A DNA stretch of 64,000 nt. It comes from Nigrospora sphaerica. Lineage: Eukaryota > Ascomycota > Sordariomycetes > Amphisphaeriales > Apiosporaceae. Below, piece by piece: positions 1-11,956 of this stretch (position 1 is its first letter; each line of letters opens with the position of its first letter). Position numbers and translations under genes: made by a program. The stretch is taken from contig JAGVVL010000025.1 in the NCBI GenBank assembly GCA_018287875.1, positions 62,001 through 126,000 of the forward strand, read 5' to 3'. The notes below the pieces were generated by a model. It was not told where the DNA came from. It searched no databases and saw only the letters and a program-made list of their open reading frames with translations.

Positions 1-680
1 AAGGTTCCACGAGTTTCCACGAGTTTCTACGTGGCTCCCTGAAGCTCCCACGAGCCCCCATGAGGCTCCACAAACCTCTATAAGGTTCCATATTGAGACC
101 GGGCCAGGGCTCTTACGTAAGCCTTGATCAAGGGTTTACACAAGTATAAGTTAGGCTTCGGTAGTCCAGTTCATAGCCAGAGACACAGCGCGCTTTTTCC
201 CTCCTTTTAATACACTGCTACTCTTAGTACGATACTTCACGCTCATTTTTCGTGACTATTCTAAGCTTCTTTTACTTCCCTACGTTAAGGATCATCTTGA
301 TCAACGATATCCTCACCTGATTGTCCCTTGGGATCGACCTCACGACCGTGTCTTTCCACCAGACTCCCTACAGTCTGGGGTTTCTTGGTTCCAATATGCT
401 TCTAAGCCACGTAATCACTTACGCAATCACTTACGCGTCCTCTTCCTTGTATTACTAAGAGGATAAGGGTTTAACGGGTATAAGTAAAGGCTGAATCTCC
501 CCTCTTCGTGTAACTAGTCTGTCCTGAAGCAAGCAAGCAAGCACACGAAATACACTCTCGTTCCTCTTGAAGAGAAGTTCCTTATCCTTCCGTGTTTCTT
601 TATAGAAACGACCTTCGAGATCGAAAGAGCCCTTATAAAGGGGTTGCTTCCTCTTTTCGATCAAACCACCACTTCTAACA
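1..680 (+). mobile_element. LTR-A solo LTR, copy 1 (partial, split by LTR-B)
   Basis: Long terminal repeat of an unidentified LTR retrotransposon. Bases 1-93 and 394-680 are continuous with each other when compared with the uninterrupted copies at 1,111-1,670 and 1,799-2,408. They are separated by the LTR-B insertion at 94-393. The 5' end lies outside the window. The copy ends in ...CTAACA at 680 and is followed at once by decayed Fot1/pogo transposase sequence, so it landed in that older element. No internal retrotransposon domains are attached. Confidence 0.75.
94..393 (-). mobile_element. LTR-B solo LTR inserted in LTR-A
   Basis: A 300-bp repeat that is the reverse complement of the LTR at 3,222-3,520. 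It is bounded by TG...CA and by a 4-bp direct repeat ATAT (90-93 and 394-397). Removing it rejoins the two halves of the surrounding LTR-A exactly as in the intact copies. It is a solo LTR, younger than its host. Confidence 0.8.
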
Positions 681-1798
681 AAGTTCGACATCTTCTTTAA
701 AGTAGACTAAACCACTATAGAAGTATAGAATTTCTTTAAAGGTATTAAGAAGGCTTTATTTGAGTGGGATTGCTTTGACTTTATTACGTCGGGTATAATT
801 TAGTATATATTTTAATACAGATTCCGGCTTGAAAGCGGTTTAATTATATATACTGGCTAGAGACCGGCTACTTTCTATCTATTCCGGATATTCTAGCTAG
901 TAAGCCCGGTTATGCGAGCCTTCTAATAGCAGGTAAAGAAATTCCGTTTACTAATTATTGTAGAGTCCGTTAACTAAGTTAGGAATCCGAGCTCCTTCTA
1001 GTACGCCGATTTTAAAGCATTAAAAACGGCTAGGTCGAGAGGTTAAAGGACGTGAGAGGTATAAAGGGGTAAAAAAAGAAGGTAAATCCGATAAGAGAAG
1101 CATTGAAATATGTTAAAAGTATAGGGCTTACCCTTATACCGTTATCCTTCGTTAAGGACTTAGCTATGCACTTATTAAAAAGCTAGTCCTTTAACCAAGA
1201 CTGCCCTAAAGCTCGGGCCACCTTACCCGACAGCACGGGCCGCCCTACCCTAAAGCTAGGGCCACTTTTCCTGTATACGTGGCCTACGCCACTCGGAACC
1301 TTCTATAAGTTTCTATGAGTTTCCACGTACTTCCATAAGGTTCCACGAGCCTCCACGTGGTCCCACGAGGTTCCATAAGCGTCCACGTGCTTCTAAGCTA
1401 CGTCACTGCTTACGCATCCACTTACGCGTCCCCTCTTTGTATTACTAAGAGGATAAAGGGTTAAAAGGGTATAAATAAGAGATAAATCTTCCTTCTTTAT
1501 ATACATAGTCTCGGAAATAAGCAAGCAACTTAGAGATCTCACTCTCTACCCCCCTCAAGAGAAGTTCCTACTCTTCCGTGTTCCTTTATCCTTAAGGAAC
1601 GGCCTCCGAGATCGAAAGAGCCCTTATAAAGGGGTTGCTTCCTCTTCCGATCAAACCACCACTTCCAACAAAATATAAAATCAGTTATTATATAGCTGCT
1701 ATAGCCGTCTATAATAAGTGAGCGGTACTCGAAAGGGTCCTTGGGGGCGGTATTTGGGATAAAGACCTTTTTAAGCTACTTAAGCACAGTTTAATTTG
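681..1798 (-). pseudogene. Decayed Fot1/pogo transposase relic, split by LTR-A
   Basis: Bases 681-1,110 and 1,676-1,798 align by eye with the 3' half of the pogo transposase at about 12,870-13,410, including the stretch around the last DDE motif. They carry many C-to-T / G-to-A changes, so no long reading frame survives. The relic is interrupted at 1,111-1,670 by a solo LTR-A with a 5-bp duplication, and is cut again at 1,799 by a third LTR-A. RIP is the simplest explanation for the decay. Confidence 0.7.
1111..1670 (+). mobile_element. LTR-A solo LTR, copy 2 (complete)
   Basis: Complete 560-bp LTR starting TGTTA and ending CCAACA. It is flanked by the perfect 5-bp target duplication AAATA (1,106-1,110 and 1,671-1,675). 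The host sequence on either side is one continuous stretch of pogo transposase relic. The LTR contains a TATAAA-like stretch and the AAGCAAGCAA tract that is expanded in the third copy. Confidence 0.85.
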
Positions 1799-1937
1799 TG
1801 TTGAAAGTGGTGGTTCGATCGGAAGAGGAAGCAACCCTTTATAAGGGCTCTTTCGATCTCGGAGGTCGTTTCTTATAAAGAAACACGGAAGAATAAGGAA
1901 CTTTTCTTCAAGAGGAACGAGAGTGTATTTCGTGTGT

Positions 1938-1991
<54 letters not shown>

Positions 1992-2408
1992 CTGGACAGA
2001 CTAGATACACGAAGAGGGGAGATTCAGCTTTTACTTATACCCGCTAAACCCTTATCCTCTTAGTAATACAAAGAGAAAGACGCGTAAGTGATTGCGTAAG
2101 TGATTACGTGGCTTAGAAGCATATGGAACCTTATAGAGGTTTGTGGAGCCTCATGGGGGCTCGTGGGAGCTTCAGGGAGCCATGAAGAAACTCGTGAAAA
2201 CTCGTGGAAACTTGCAGAAGCTTCTGCGTGGCGTACGCCACGCTTGTGGGTAAAGCGGGCCATGCTTGCGGGTAAGCTGGCCCGTGCTCCAGGGTAGGCT
2301 GGCCCGAGCTTTAGGATAGGCTTGGTTAAAGGACTAGCTTCCTGTTAAGTGCATAGCTTAGTCCGTAGTGACAGAGAACGGTATGGGATAAGTCCTATAC
2401 CTGCAACA
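1799..2408 (-). mobile_element. LTR-A, copy 3 (complete, minus orientation)
   Basis: A 610-bp LTR, reverse complement of the copy at 1,111-1,670, bounded by TGTTG...GCAACA. It is longer than copy 2 partly because of a tetranucleotide expansion near 1,940-1,990. Pogo relic lies on its left and Gypsy integrase relic on its right. No matching target duplication is visible, so this may be one end of a larger rearranged element rather than a clean solo LTR. Confidence 0.75.
1938..1990 (+). repeat. (TTGC)n microsatellite in LTR-A
   Basis: About a dozen uninterrupted TTGC/CTTG units inside the third LTR-A copy. The other two copies have only two or three units at the same place, so the array expanded after insertion. 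Confidence 0.9.
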
Positions 2409-3221
2409 TATAATAATAAGACTGAGATCCTTAAATATCTTCAGGTTGAACTCGTTAAGGACTTCTATAAGCAGCCCGTTTATAAACACTAAGGAAGGTT
2501 TAAGACCCTAACATAAATTAAGCGATAATACAACTACCCTAACCTGAAGGACATTATCGCGACCGTCATTAAAGAATGCGATCTATATAACAAGGCCAAG
2601 GCCTTACGTTATAAGCTATATAGAGAACTCCAGCTTATATCACCACCGGATAAGGCCTGGAAAACAATTGCATTAGACTTTATCGTGAAGCTACCACTAT
2701 TGAGGGAACCCATAACGTAAGCAGTCTACGACAGTATTCTTATTATCACAGACAAACTCATAAACTACACGTATTTTATACTATATAAGGAATTAAGCAA
2801 CGTAGAGGAACTTATATACGTCTTTCTTAAGACTATTGTCAGCTGACACAGGTTACCAAAGCAAATCATCTTCAACCGAGATAAGCTATTTACTAGCAAA
2901 TTTTAGAAATCACTTATAGCATAGCTAGGTGCCAAGTATAAGCTATTCACGGTCTATTATCTGTAGATAAACAGATAAACGGAAAAAATAAATTAAACAC
3001 TCGAATAGTATCTGCGATATTATATTAACTATCGATAAAATAACTGGATTAGACTACTGCCAACAGTATAGAACTCTTATAATAGTGCTAACAACAAATC
3101 ACTCGGTATATCACTATTTAAAACTAACTATAGATTTAACTTAGAGGTTATATAACTAGTAATCGAAGGGGAAGACGCCCTATTTATAAAAGTCGCAGTC
3201 GTATAGATCGTCGATATATAG
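2409..3221 (+). pseudogene. Gypsy-type integrase relic
   Basis: Conceptual translation with stops read through shows a Ty3/Gypsy integrase. A CDLYNKAKA-like zinc-finger end is followed by a core with ALDFIVKLP and further conserved positions (IIFNRDKLFTS). There are many in-frame stops and a high AT content. It lies directly upstream of the LTR-B at 3,222-3,520, the expected position for the 3' end of pol, so the two probably belong to one element. It is non-functional. Confidence 0.65.
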
Positions 3222-3520
3222 TGAAACCAAGAAACCCCAAACTGTAGGGAGTCTGGTGGAAAGACACGGTCGTGAGGTCGATCCCAAGGGACAATCAGGT
3301 GAGGATATCGTTGATTAAGATGATCCTTAACATAGGGAAGTAAAAGAAGCTCAAAATAGTCACGAAAATAAGCGTGAAGTGCCGTAGTAAGAGTAGTAAT
3401 ATATTAAAAGGAGGGAAAAAGCGCGCTATATTTTTAGCTATAAACTGGACTACCGAAGCCTAACTTATACTTATATAAACCCTTAATTAAGGCTTATATA
3501 AGAGCCTTAGCTTAGTCTTA
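3222..3520 (+). mobile_element. LTR-B, probable 3' LTR of Gypsy relic
   Basis: A 299-bp repeat matching 94-393 in the opposite orientation, with clear AT-drift relative to that copy. It follows an integrase relic, which suggests it is the 3' LTR of a Gypsy element whose 5' half is lost. Confidence 0.7.
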
Positions 3521-3922
3521 ACTGTCCCCTATAGTAAAGTGTGTCGAAAGAAAAGAACTGAAAACATTATAAAAGCTTTTTAATAGAAAGAAGATAGATA
3601 AGCTTGTTATGGAAGGCCCAGGTCTGTGATTCCTCTTAATTAATATCACTTCTTCCTCCTTATGCTGCGTATCACAGCTTTCGCACCCCTACTGCGTAGA
3701 CTCTCAATCCCATTTATTTCCGCTTCTCATCTCTACGCTGAGCGCGCTCTGCCCGGCTTGTCCGCTGGGTATCTGTTCCTTGTCGAGCTTGGTTGAGTGC
3801 CTCCACTCGTGCTCGTATGTCCGCCTATCCTCTCCAGTCTGGCGGTGCTGCGAGGATTGGTCGAGACAGTGTATCGTTTCGGGTGTCACCTTCTTTAGTA
3901 TAACTAATACGTGCGCCATTAT
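3521..3922. other. Non-coding stretch between repeats
   Basis: No convincing reading frame, RNA gene or named repeat is visible. Composition is mixed and there is no resemblance to the neighbouring LTRs. Confidence 0.5.
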
Positions 3923-4247
3923 TAGAACAGACAAACACTAGGTGTAGTGCCTGGTGGAAAGACGCGGTCGTGAGGTCGATCCCTGATAATGTGATAGACA
4001 TGCCCTCGATTTAGGACGTGCAAGTCCTTGATCAAGGGTACATCTATCACCCAAGTAAAAGTGAGGTCCAACTGGGACAATAACTGGGACAAAAACGGTT
4101 ATGAGTGATAGTCTCAAAAGATAAAAAGAAGTGAACATGTCTTGTTGTTGTCTTGTCTCTACGGTGGAAGCTGGACGGCTACTTATAGGTGCAAGTCCTT
4201 GATCAGACCCCTGGCATTGGGTACTTATGTACCCTAGCCCCGTCTCA
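3923..4247 (+). repeat. LTR-C-like dispersed repeat, left copy
   Basis: About 325 bp, clearly similar to 63,344-63,678 at the other end of the window, from AGAACAGACAAACACTAGG to CCCCGTCTCA. Part of it (GGTGGAAAGACRCGGTCGTGAGGTCGATCCC region) is also shared with LTR-B, so it is probably a diverged LTR of a related retrotransposon. It has no coding capacity. Confidence 0.7.
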
Positions 4248-6390
4248 TTATTTAAGGCTTTAAAGGCGTCATCAGTTGAGTACCTAATCAGTGAGCTATT
4301 GTTACTCTGTATTAAGTTTCTTTAAGTTGCGTCCGCACTGTAATTGTATATAGGGATCTCTAGTTAAGTGAAGTGTCGCATTAAGGTAGGAATACCTCGT
4401 TAAGGGAGTATTCCTTTAAGCAAAGGTTAATTAACAGTCTCCTTAAGTATAGGAAGAATAGGTGGCTAACGCCGAGGTGTAAGGTATAGTCGTGGTGTAT
4501 TAGGAGCCGATCGCGCAGGCTCTACTAAGGTCATCTACTAGTTGGCTGTTCCCCCTTTAGGAGTCTAAAGACGGCTTAATTATCGTGGAGTTAGTGCGTT
4601 CTGTGCTAGGTTATCATTGTATATTCCAGTGGCCTGTTGTTATTTTCTAGGATAGGTGTAAACGCAGCAGTTCTTAATCTTAAGCTCCGGCTAGAGGTTA
4701 CAGGTGGTGGCATATTACACGCACGCTGATTTTAGGGTGTTGTTAGTTTAAGGTTGTCGAGGAACTAGTGTATGTCTTCTTTTTTTATGGCTAATCCTGG
4801 TGTACTTATTAAGGACTGTATCCTGTTACTTGGTGTAGCTGGAGCTTATGCTTCCCCTTAATTAAGGCTTAAACTAGCCGCTGATTTCTTTTCCTTAGAG
4901 CCTGGGGTCGGAGGGAAAGGTTAAAAAGGGAGGATAGCAGTTTGTGCTTCACTTAAACCCATCACGGTTCTAAAGTAAGACCAATCGACCTTTAAACCTA
5001 TACTGGCTGCTAAATCCTTAATTATAATGTAGTCTATTGCGTTCGATTTTCCATGTAGCTTACTTAGCTAATAAACAAAGTTAAACTTGTTTAGCAGTCT
5101 AGTCAGTGCTTAGAAGATACTAAAGGACATGTACCTTTCCTACCAGGGATGCTTATTATAACAGGGTATAGTGCTAATTATCACCTTTTAAAACTTATTA
5201 TCGAGTTTAGCTTTGCGAAGTACCTTTATAAAGTGATCACCTATCTTTGTGGCTGTTATCTACTGTTTATCCTTTCCGAAGGTAAAGATTATAACAACTT
5301 GTACCTTAGGTACGAATAACATTAGAGGCCAAGGGCTATCTAATCCTTAATTAATATATTTAAAGACTATAAGGACGTCTTATTCGCCGCCGTTTTCTCT
5401 CAGTTTGTTCACGATATCTATGTTTATCTTGGTGTTAGCAGCATCGAGTGTGAGAGGGAAGTCCTCTATATACCACCAGCTGTGGGAATCCTTGATTATC
5501 GTTTATAAAGTCTTCTAACTGTAGGCAGAGAGAGGTTCGCAGTTTGTGAAGCCGAAGATAGTCCTCGTTATAGTTTTTCTTATGGCCTTGTGTTTAGAGC
5601 CCATTATTAATAAAGGCTGTTGGCCGCTTTAGCTATCCCGACACCTTAACGATTGGCTTTATTCGATTTATATTATAGACCCTTATAGGTGCGTTATATA
5701 GGATCTGGTTCCCTTAAATCGTGGTAGCGTTCTGCAGTCTTTCGGCTTTAATAATATTACTAACGATTTCTAATTTTGCCTAGTGTATCCTTTTAATCGG
5801 CAGTGGTCCTCCTGGAATTATACGTAAGTTAATGGTCCTCTTAGGTATATACGTATACAGGTCTATGCCTTCGCCGAAGGACGCGATATATAGTCGGAAT
5901 CCGTAGTGGTTCTGGATTGTTTTGTAGACTTCTTAGGTTGCTTTCGTTAAGCCTGGCTCTTATCCGATCGTATTAAGTACCTCGCGGGCTTTACCGTGGA
6001 TCAAAGTCTATATAGTTAAAATAAGTATATGGTCGTCCTGCTAGTCTTGGAGGCTTCCGAAGCAGCTGTAGACGGCAATCGTCTTATCCCACATATGTCC
6101 TCGTCTATTATATAGGAGCTCTGTTCTAATCCGCTTGCTGGCATAGTAGGCGTACTTAATGTCCATAGCCTTATACGGGTTGAAGACGTGGAGGATAAAG
6201 CCGTTAAAGAAGCATAGGAGGGTGGCTAGTCTGTTGTTATCGGGGTGCTTTGCCTTGATTAAGAGGGACAGTATCTTGGTTAACTCGTCTTTCTTCTATC
6301 TATCCTATTCCTTTAGGGAGAAGGCGATTTTGTTTATTAGTTTATCGGTATTTATCGTTCCTAGGAACACGACTTTCTTATTTCCTTATA
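4248..6390 (-). other. Unidentified decayed repetitive element
   Basis: Over 2 kb of AT-rich, RIP-like sequence with no intact gene. The minus-strand translation around 6,280-5,480 can be read for several hundred codons broken only by single stops (typically TAG/TAA), so it is an old coding sequence. I do not recognise the protein. The left part, 4,248-5,400, is less readable. The right end is cut by a LINE fragment. Confidence 0.4.
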
Positions 6391-7217
6391 ACAGCATCCC
6401 CCTTAGACACGTGGCTTAACAGAAGGGTGGCGGCATCGGAAGAGAGGCTCCAACAGCCGCGTATCGCATCACTCATCCAAGCGAGATGCGATAGCGCAGC
6501 TAGATGGATCCTAACAAGACCGACTTACCGGCGTAGACCGAAAGGCCCCGACGCTCCCGATCGTAAGAGGTGGCTAAACGAATGGCTAGCTGGAGACTCA
6601 GCATATAAGGCTGAGGAGAAAGACTAGCTTTAAAGATAGCAACAAGCGCAGCAAAATCGAATAGCACGAACCCCGGCAGCAACTAAGATGCTGCCAGACA
6701 AGCACGTCCTTAAGCTCTATAAGGGACTCTATAAAGCCGAGAGCTCTATCCTCGTCTAAGCGAGGACTGGCAAGATTAGGCTGCGAGACTTCCTTTTTAA
6801 GCGTAGCGTCCTAGGCTTCGACAGCCCCTGGTGCGTCTACGGTCAGGGCAGGGAGACCGTCCGGTATATGCTCGTTTTCTGCCCACGGGAAAGAGAAAGA
6901 CGAGAGCATTTCGTCCAAGCTCTAGGAGGACCAATAAACACTGACAGGATGCTCGACACCCCAGGAAAAGCAGGAATCATCGCGAGATGGCTACTCCACT
7001 CCAGAAGGCTGGATATATTCCAGCTAGCGAATCAACTTATCAGCTAAGAAGCGGGCGCGCTAAGCCCGATCTCGGTATGGCAGGTCAAGGAGTAGATAGA
7101 AGCGGTACGACGCAGCGGAACCTAGGTTTTTCACCCGGCCGGACGTTGGCCCGGAACGGTTTTCCTAGGCTAAGATGCGCAGGGGGTCCTCATGGCCTAG
7201 ATAGGTCGCTAGGTGTA
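6391..7217 (+). mobile_element. Tad-type LINE 3' fragment (plus strand)
   Basis: Matches 26,630-27,440 of the larger LINE: the end of the reverse transcriptase ORF and the C-terminal Cys-rich region. In this copy the first Cys-rich position reads WCVYGQG, a Cys-to-Tyr change. The element is 5'-truncated, as is usual for LINEs. It is interrupted at 7,217 by a minus-strand LINE. Its own tail, GTGTAAGAACAATAATAAT..., continues at 12,081-12,121 beyond that insertion. Confidence 0.8.
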
Positions 7218-7239
7218 TTATTATTATTATTATTATTAT

Positions 7240-10200
7240 TCTTACACCTAGCGACCTATTTAGGCCATGAGGACCCCCTGCGCATCTTAGCCTAGGAAAA
7301 CCGTTCCGGGCTAACGTCCGGCCGGGTGAAAAACCTAGGTTCCGCTGCGTTGTACCGCTTCTATCTACTCCTTGACCTGCCATACCGAGATCGGGCTTAG
7401 CGCGCCCGCTTCTTAGCTGATAAGTTGATTCGCTAGCTGGAACATGTCCAGCCTTCCGGAGCGGAGTAGCCATCTTACGATAATTCCTGCTTTTCCTAGG
7501 GTGTCGAGCATTCTGTCCGTGTCTATCGGTCCTCCTAGAGCTTGGACGAGATGCTCTCGTCTTTCTCTTTCCCGTGGGCAGAAAACGAGGATATGCTGGA
7601 CGGTCTCCCTGCCTTGACTGCAGACGCACTAGGGGCTGTCGAAGCCTAGGACCCTACGCTTAAAAAGGAAGTCTCGTAGCTTAATCTTACCAGTCCTCGC
7701 TTAGATAAAGATGGAGCTCTCGGCCTTATAGAGTCCCTTATGGAGCTTAAGGACGTGCTTATCTGGCAGCATCTTAGTTGCTGCCGGGGTTCGTGCTGTT
7801 CGATTTTGCTGCGCTTGTTGCCATCTTTAAAGCCAGTCTCTCTCCTCAGCCTTATATGCTGAGTCTCCAGCTAGCCATTCGTTTAGCCACCTCTTACGAT
7901 CGGAAGCGTCGGGGCCTTTCGGTCTGCGCCGGCGAGTCGGTCTTGTTAGGATCCATCTAGCTGCGCTTTCGCATCTCGCTTGGATAAGTGATGCGATACG
8001 CGGCTGTTGGAGCCTCTCTTCCGATGCCGCCACCCTCCTGTTAAGCCACGTGTCTAAGGGGGATACGTAAGCTTCCGTTTCTAGTACTGCGGTAGCCGTG
8101 GCTTTGAAAGCTCCTGTGACCTTTCGGAGGCACTCTGTCTGGACGTCGTTAAGTGCCTTGGCTCTATTTTTCGAGATCTAGCGGTGCCACTCTGAAGCTC
8201 CATAGCCTATTGCAGACCGTACGACAGCTGTATAAACTTGGCGGGCTCGCTGGAGAGACGCGCCCTATGTCGAGCCGGCTATCCGGTTTAGAGCATAGAC
8301 CTGCGTCGCCATCTTCTTCGATATCGACTGGATGTGGACGTCCCAGAGGAGACGTCTATCCACGTGGACCCCGAGGACGCGGCAGGAGTCTTCTGGTTCG
8401 ATTTCGTGGCCTTCTAAGGCTATTTTCGTGTCCGGACCCTTCCGTCTTCGAGAGAAGTGGACTAGGTGATATTTCTGTACTGCGAAGGTCATGCCGTGGC
8501 TGACTGCCTATTCTTTACAGATCCTGTGAGCGGCTTCCAGCTGCTCGCAGGTCTGCTCGGGGTCCAAACCGAAGCCCACGAGGTTCGTGTCGTCTACGAA
8601 GGCTATAGTAGCTATCCCTGATACAGCGCGGAGAGCCTTATAAAGACCGGCTATGTAGAGGCAGAAGAGGATAGGCGATAAGGGTGAGCCCTGCGGGACG
8701 CCTGCCGGGACTAGGATCTCGTCCGATTCCTGGCCGTCGAAGAATAGCGTCGTGGACCGGTTAGATAGGAAGCTTCGGATCCAGCTGATAGTCTATATAG
8801 GGACCCTTAGCGCTCGCAGGTTAGCGAGAAGCCTTCCATGGTCGACCGAGTCGAAAGCGCCCGAAATATCTAGCGATAGAAGGGTTGCTGCGCCTCCATG
8901 TTTCCAGGCTGTGCGGACTAGGTCCGTTAGCAACCGCAAGGCCGTTTCCGTAGAGCGGCCTTTCCGGTTGCCCATCTGTTCGTCCGGGAGCAGTCCGTTC
9001 TCTTCGGCAAAGCTAGCTAGCCGTTGCGCTAGTAGGCTCTCGATCGCTTTCCCTATAGTGTTAAGCAGCGCAATAGGTCTCCATCCGCCGGCTTGGTGAT
9101 ACTCGTTTAGCTGCTTTCCTGGCTTCCGGAGGATAACGGTGACTGCTTTCCGGAACGCTCTTGGATAGTATCCTATATGCTAGCACGCTTCCGCTAGGGA
9201 GGCCAAGGCCTGGAAGAGGGGCTTTCCTAGGCGTTTAAGGAATCCGTTCGGAAGCTGGTCTAGTCCAGGTGCCTTCCACTGGCCTGCCTTAGTAAGGACA
9301 TCTTAGACTTGTTCTGCTGTCACGTTGCTGTCTATATCGAGAGGCGCTGCAAGCCGGTTCGTTATTCGGAAGCCGGTGTACGTAGCCTTAGGGAGGGGAT
9401 AGAACCTCTCTCGAAAGGCCTCTGTTTTCTCCTTATGGGTCGTTGCTTCGCCACGCGATATGTAGAGTGTAGGGACTGCCGGGGGTAACGGCGGTGCTGC
9501 TCCTTCCGTTCTTGCCCATCTCGCGATATTCCAGACGCCCGCTGGCTGGCTAGACGCCTTGTGGAGCATATGTCTCCAGGACGCCGTCTTAGCTTCTCGG
9601 ATTGCTTTCTTCTTTAAGAGAGTTGACTGCCGGAGGGCTCGCCAAGCTACGTCCGTCCTGTCGGAAAGCTATATCCGCTAGGTTCGTCGCTCTTTTTCTA
9701 TAGCTTCTTCTATCTCGCGGTTCCACCAGGCTTTACCTTTCCTTTTAGAGTAGCGGAGGGGGGCAACTAGGTCGGCTATCCGAGTTAATTCCTTAGTTAA
9801 CGTTTCGGTGTAGCTATCGATTTCTTCTGGTGTCTCGAGTCGCCCTGGCTGTGGTAGGTGTGCCGCCTCTGCCTTCGCCTGGTTATAGTCAGCTGTTTTC
9901 CAGTTACGCCGTGGCTTATTCTGGGGGTCGTTTTGAGGTCCAGCCACGCGTATCACCTGCGGGAGGTGATCGGATCCGGCATATGGGGCGTACCCGTTGT
10001 AGGCAGCTCGGAGATCGTCCGTGGCCCACGCTAGGTCGATCGTGGAGTCTATGCACCCTCTTCGAGTCCATGTTGGTGTTCCAGGGGGCGTGATAAGCTG
10101 GAGTCTCCAGGATTCTGCTAGCTGGAGTAGCTTATCGGCTGCCTTATGAGGTCGGACGTTGTATCCTCCCCAGACAGGGTGGTGGACGTTAAAGTCTCCT

Positions 10201-10601
10201 ACGAGGACTGTTCGTCCTAGCTGGGGACCTGTAAGGAGGGCTTCGATAGCTGGCAGGTTTGATCTGCTAATCGATCTAGGAGGAGGCGAGTATACGCAGA
10301 TGACTATTATAGGACCATCTGGCAACTGGATCGTGATGTTGCACCTATCTGATTGCGCCTTATAAGTCCACTGCGCTGGGGGGTGCTTCTTGTTAATGTA
10401 AATACAAGCTCTGCCTCCCTCGGCGGCATAGAGAAGGTAATACGGAGAGGATCTCGGGCAGTAGGTGGTCGGTATATGTGGGTTTCGCCAGGGCTCTTGG
10501 ATAGCCAGGACGTCGTACTCTTCGGAGATGGCATCGACTGCCGGGATCTGTGCTTTCTTACTTTTCTGCGTGTTCTAGTGTAGGATCCTTAGCGCTGTCA
10601 T
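7240..10601 (-). pseudogene. LINE ORF2 (endonuclease-RT), broken, minus copy
   Basis: Starts at the ATG overlapping the ORF1 stop. An AP-type endonuclease is readable at 10,325-9,678 (GDFNVHHPVWGGYN and SDHLPQV motifs). Reverse transcriptase fragments cover 9,569-8,265 (NRKGRSTETALRLL, LDISGAFDSVDHG), and the Cys-rich end is at 7,629-7,240. At about 10,390 this copy keeps the frame that the plus-strand copy has lost by one base. Numerous RIP-type stops inactivate it. Confidence 0.75.
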
Positions 10602-11956
10602 GGTCGAGCGTGGATGCTGTTTAGCGTTGACTCCGGTGTTTCGATGTCCATATCGTTTATCTCTTCGTGGGTTCTACTGTGGGCTCTGCCAGTGCTTCTG
10701 GTGCGGCAGCTGGTTGCTCGACGCTTCCGCGGCTGTACTGTCTGCCAGTCCTCGGCTGTTGGCTTAGGGGGTTCTTACGAGGGCAGTGCGAATCCCTTCG
10801 GCCTCGTAACGTAAGCCGCCTTAGCGATCTGGACCTGCTCTTGGCGGACTGGACACTTTTTAGACCACGTAGTGTGTGGTCCTCGGCATGCTGGACAGCA
10901 GTACCGGCTCTTATTCTCGGCTTCTGGGCATTCTTTATCGTTATGCTTTGTTAAAGAGCAGAGCCCGCACCTACGTGCGTGGCGGCAGGCACGGGCGATA
11001 TGTCCATAACGGTAGCAGTGGTAGCACTGCTTAAGCTAGGCTCCTTCAACGAAGGGCTCGCATGGATAGTAGCTATACTGCCAAATAAGGCCGTCTCGGC
11101 ATAGCTGTTCCGCTTATTAAACCGTGGGTACTGCAATATATAGGGCCGTGACCTTCCTAAACGAGGTCTTAGCGTTGCGAGGGAGCTTGGCCTTTAGGAT
11201 ATCGATGGGGCCGCCGGGCTGGTTCCGGAATTGGACTCCTAGCTGCCCTTGGTTCGTCTCTATAGCCTCCTTGTTGATGCTATAGGCCACCACTAGGATC
11301 TTTCTCTTCTGGATAGAGGCGTTCTCTCTGAAGGCCTCGGTGGTCCAGGCCTAGTCGGTTTCCAGCTGTCGCTTCTTTTTTACTGTTTTGCAAGTAATAG
11401 CATAGTCTCCGCTAGGAAGCTTCCGTGCAGCTATTGCTGTTTCTCTACCTGTTACTGCGTTAACTTTCCGCACGATCTCTTTGTAAGTACGGCCTTCAGT
11501 TCCTGCGGCCTTGACCGTTACCTCCCGTTCGTGTCGAGGAGGCAGAGTCTTGGCTACCTGGGGGGCCCTGGGCGCTGGGGCTGCGGTAAGGGCAGTAACG
11601 GCTGCAGCGTACGTCTTAAGAGCTTTGATTTCCTTATAGATAGCTTGCAGCGTGTTCTCGATAGTATTGACACGTCTTTCGACGCTGGGCTGGTTATCCG
11701 ATTCCTTAGCCGCCGTCTTTAGGACCGGAATGGCAGCTTGAACCGCTGCGGCTAAGGCCGCAATGTTGACTTCACCAGCTAGGAAGCGTTTGAAGTCGTC
11801 TATAGTGCTGCGTATATCCTTTAGACTGCGTCCAAGTGTTGTGATGCTATCTGGCGATGGTGTTCTTGAGTCCGGAGGTGACGGCTCGGGGGGTGGGGCG
11901 GGCCTATGGCGGCTCCCACCACCCGCGCTTTGCCTCGAGGGTGGTGAATCGACCAT
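10598..11956 (-). pseudogene. LINE ORF1 (gag-like), broken, minus copy
   Basis: Nucleic-acid-binding ORF1 protein. It starts with MVDSPPSRQ at 11,956 and has a Pro/Ser-rich N-terminus. Stops interrupt it from 11,351 onward, and zinc-knuckle sequence lies near 10,850-11,040. Its stop overlaps the ORF2 start as ATGA at 10,598-10,601, the same arrangement as in the plus-strand copy. Its product would coat the element RNA; this copy cannot make a full protein. Confidence 0.7.

Noticed and set aside
1938..1990. Possible CRISPR-like or structured repeat array
   Set aside because: It is a simple TTGC microsatellite without spacers, inside an LTR in a eukaryotic genome.
3704..4138. Short minus-strand frames in the LTR-C region
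   Set aside because: They coincide with a dispersed repeat and have no protein similarity that I can recognise.
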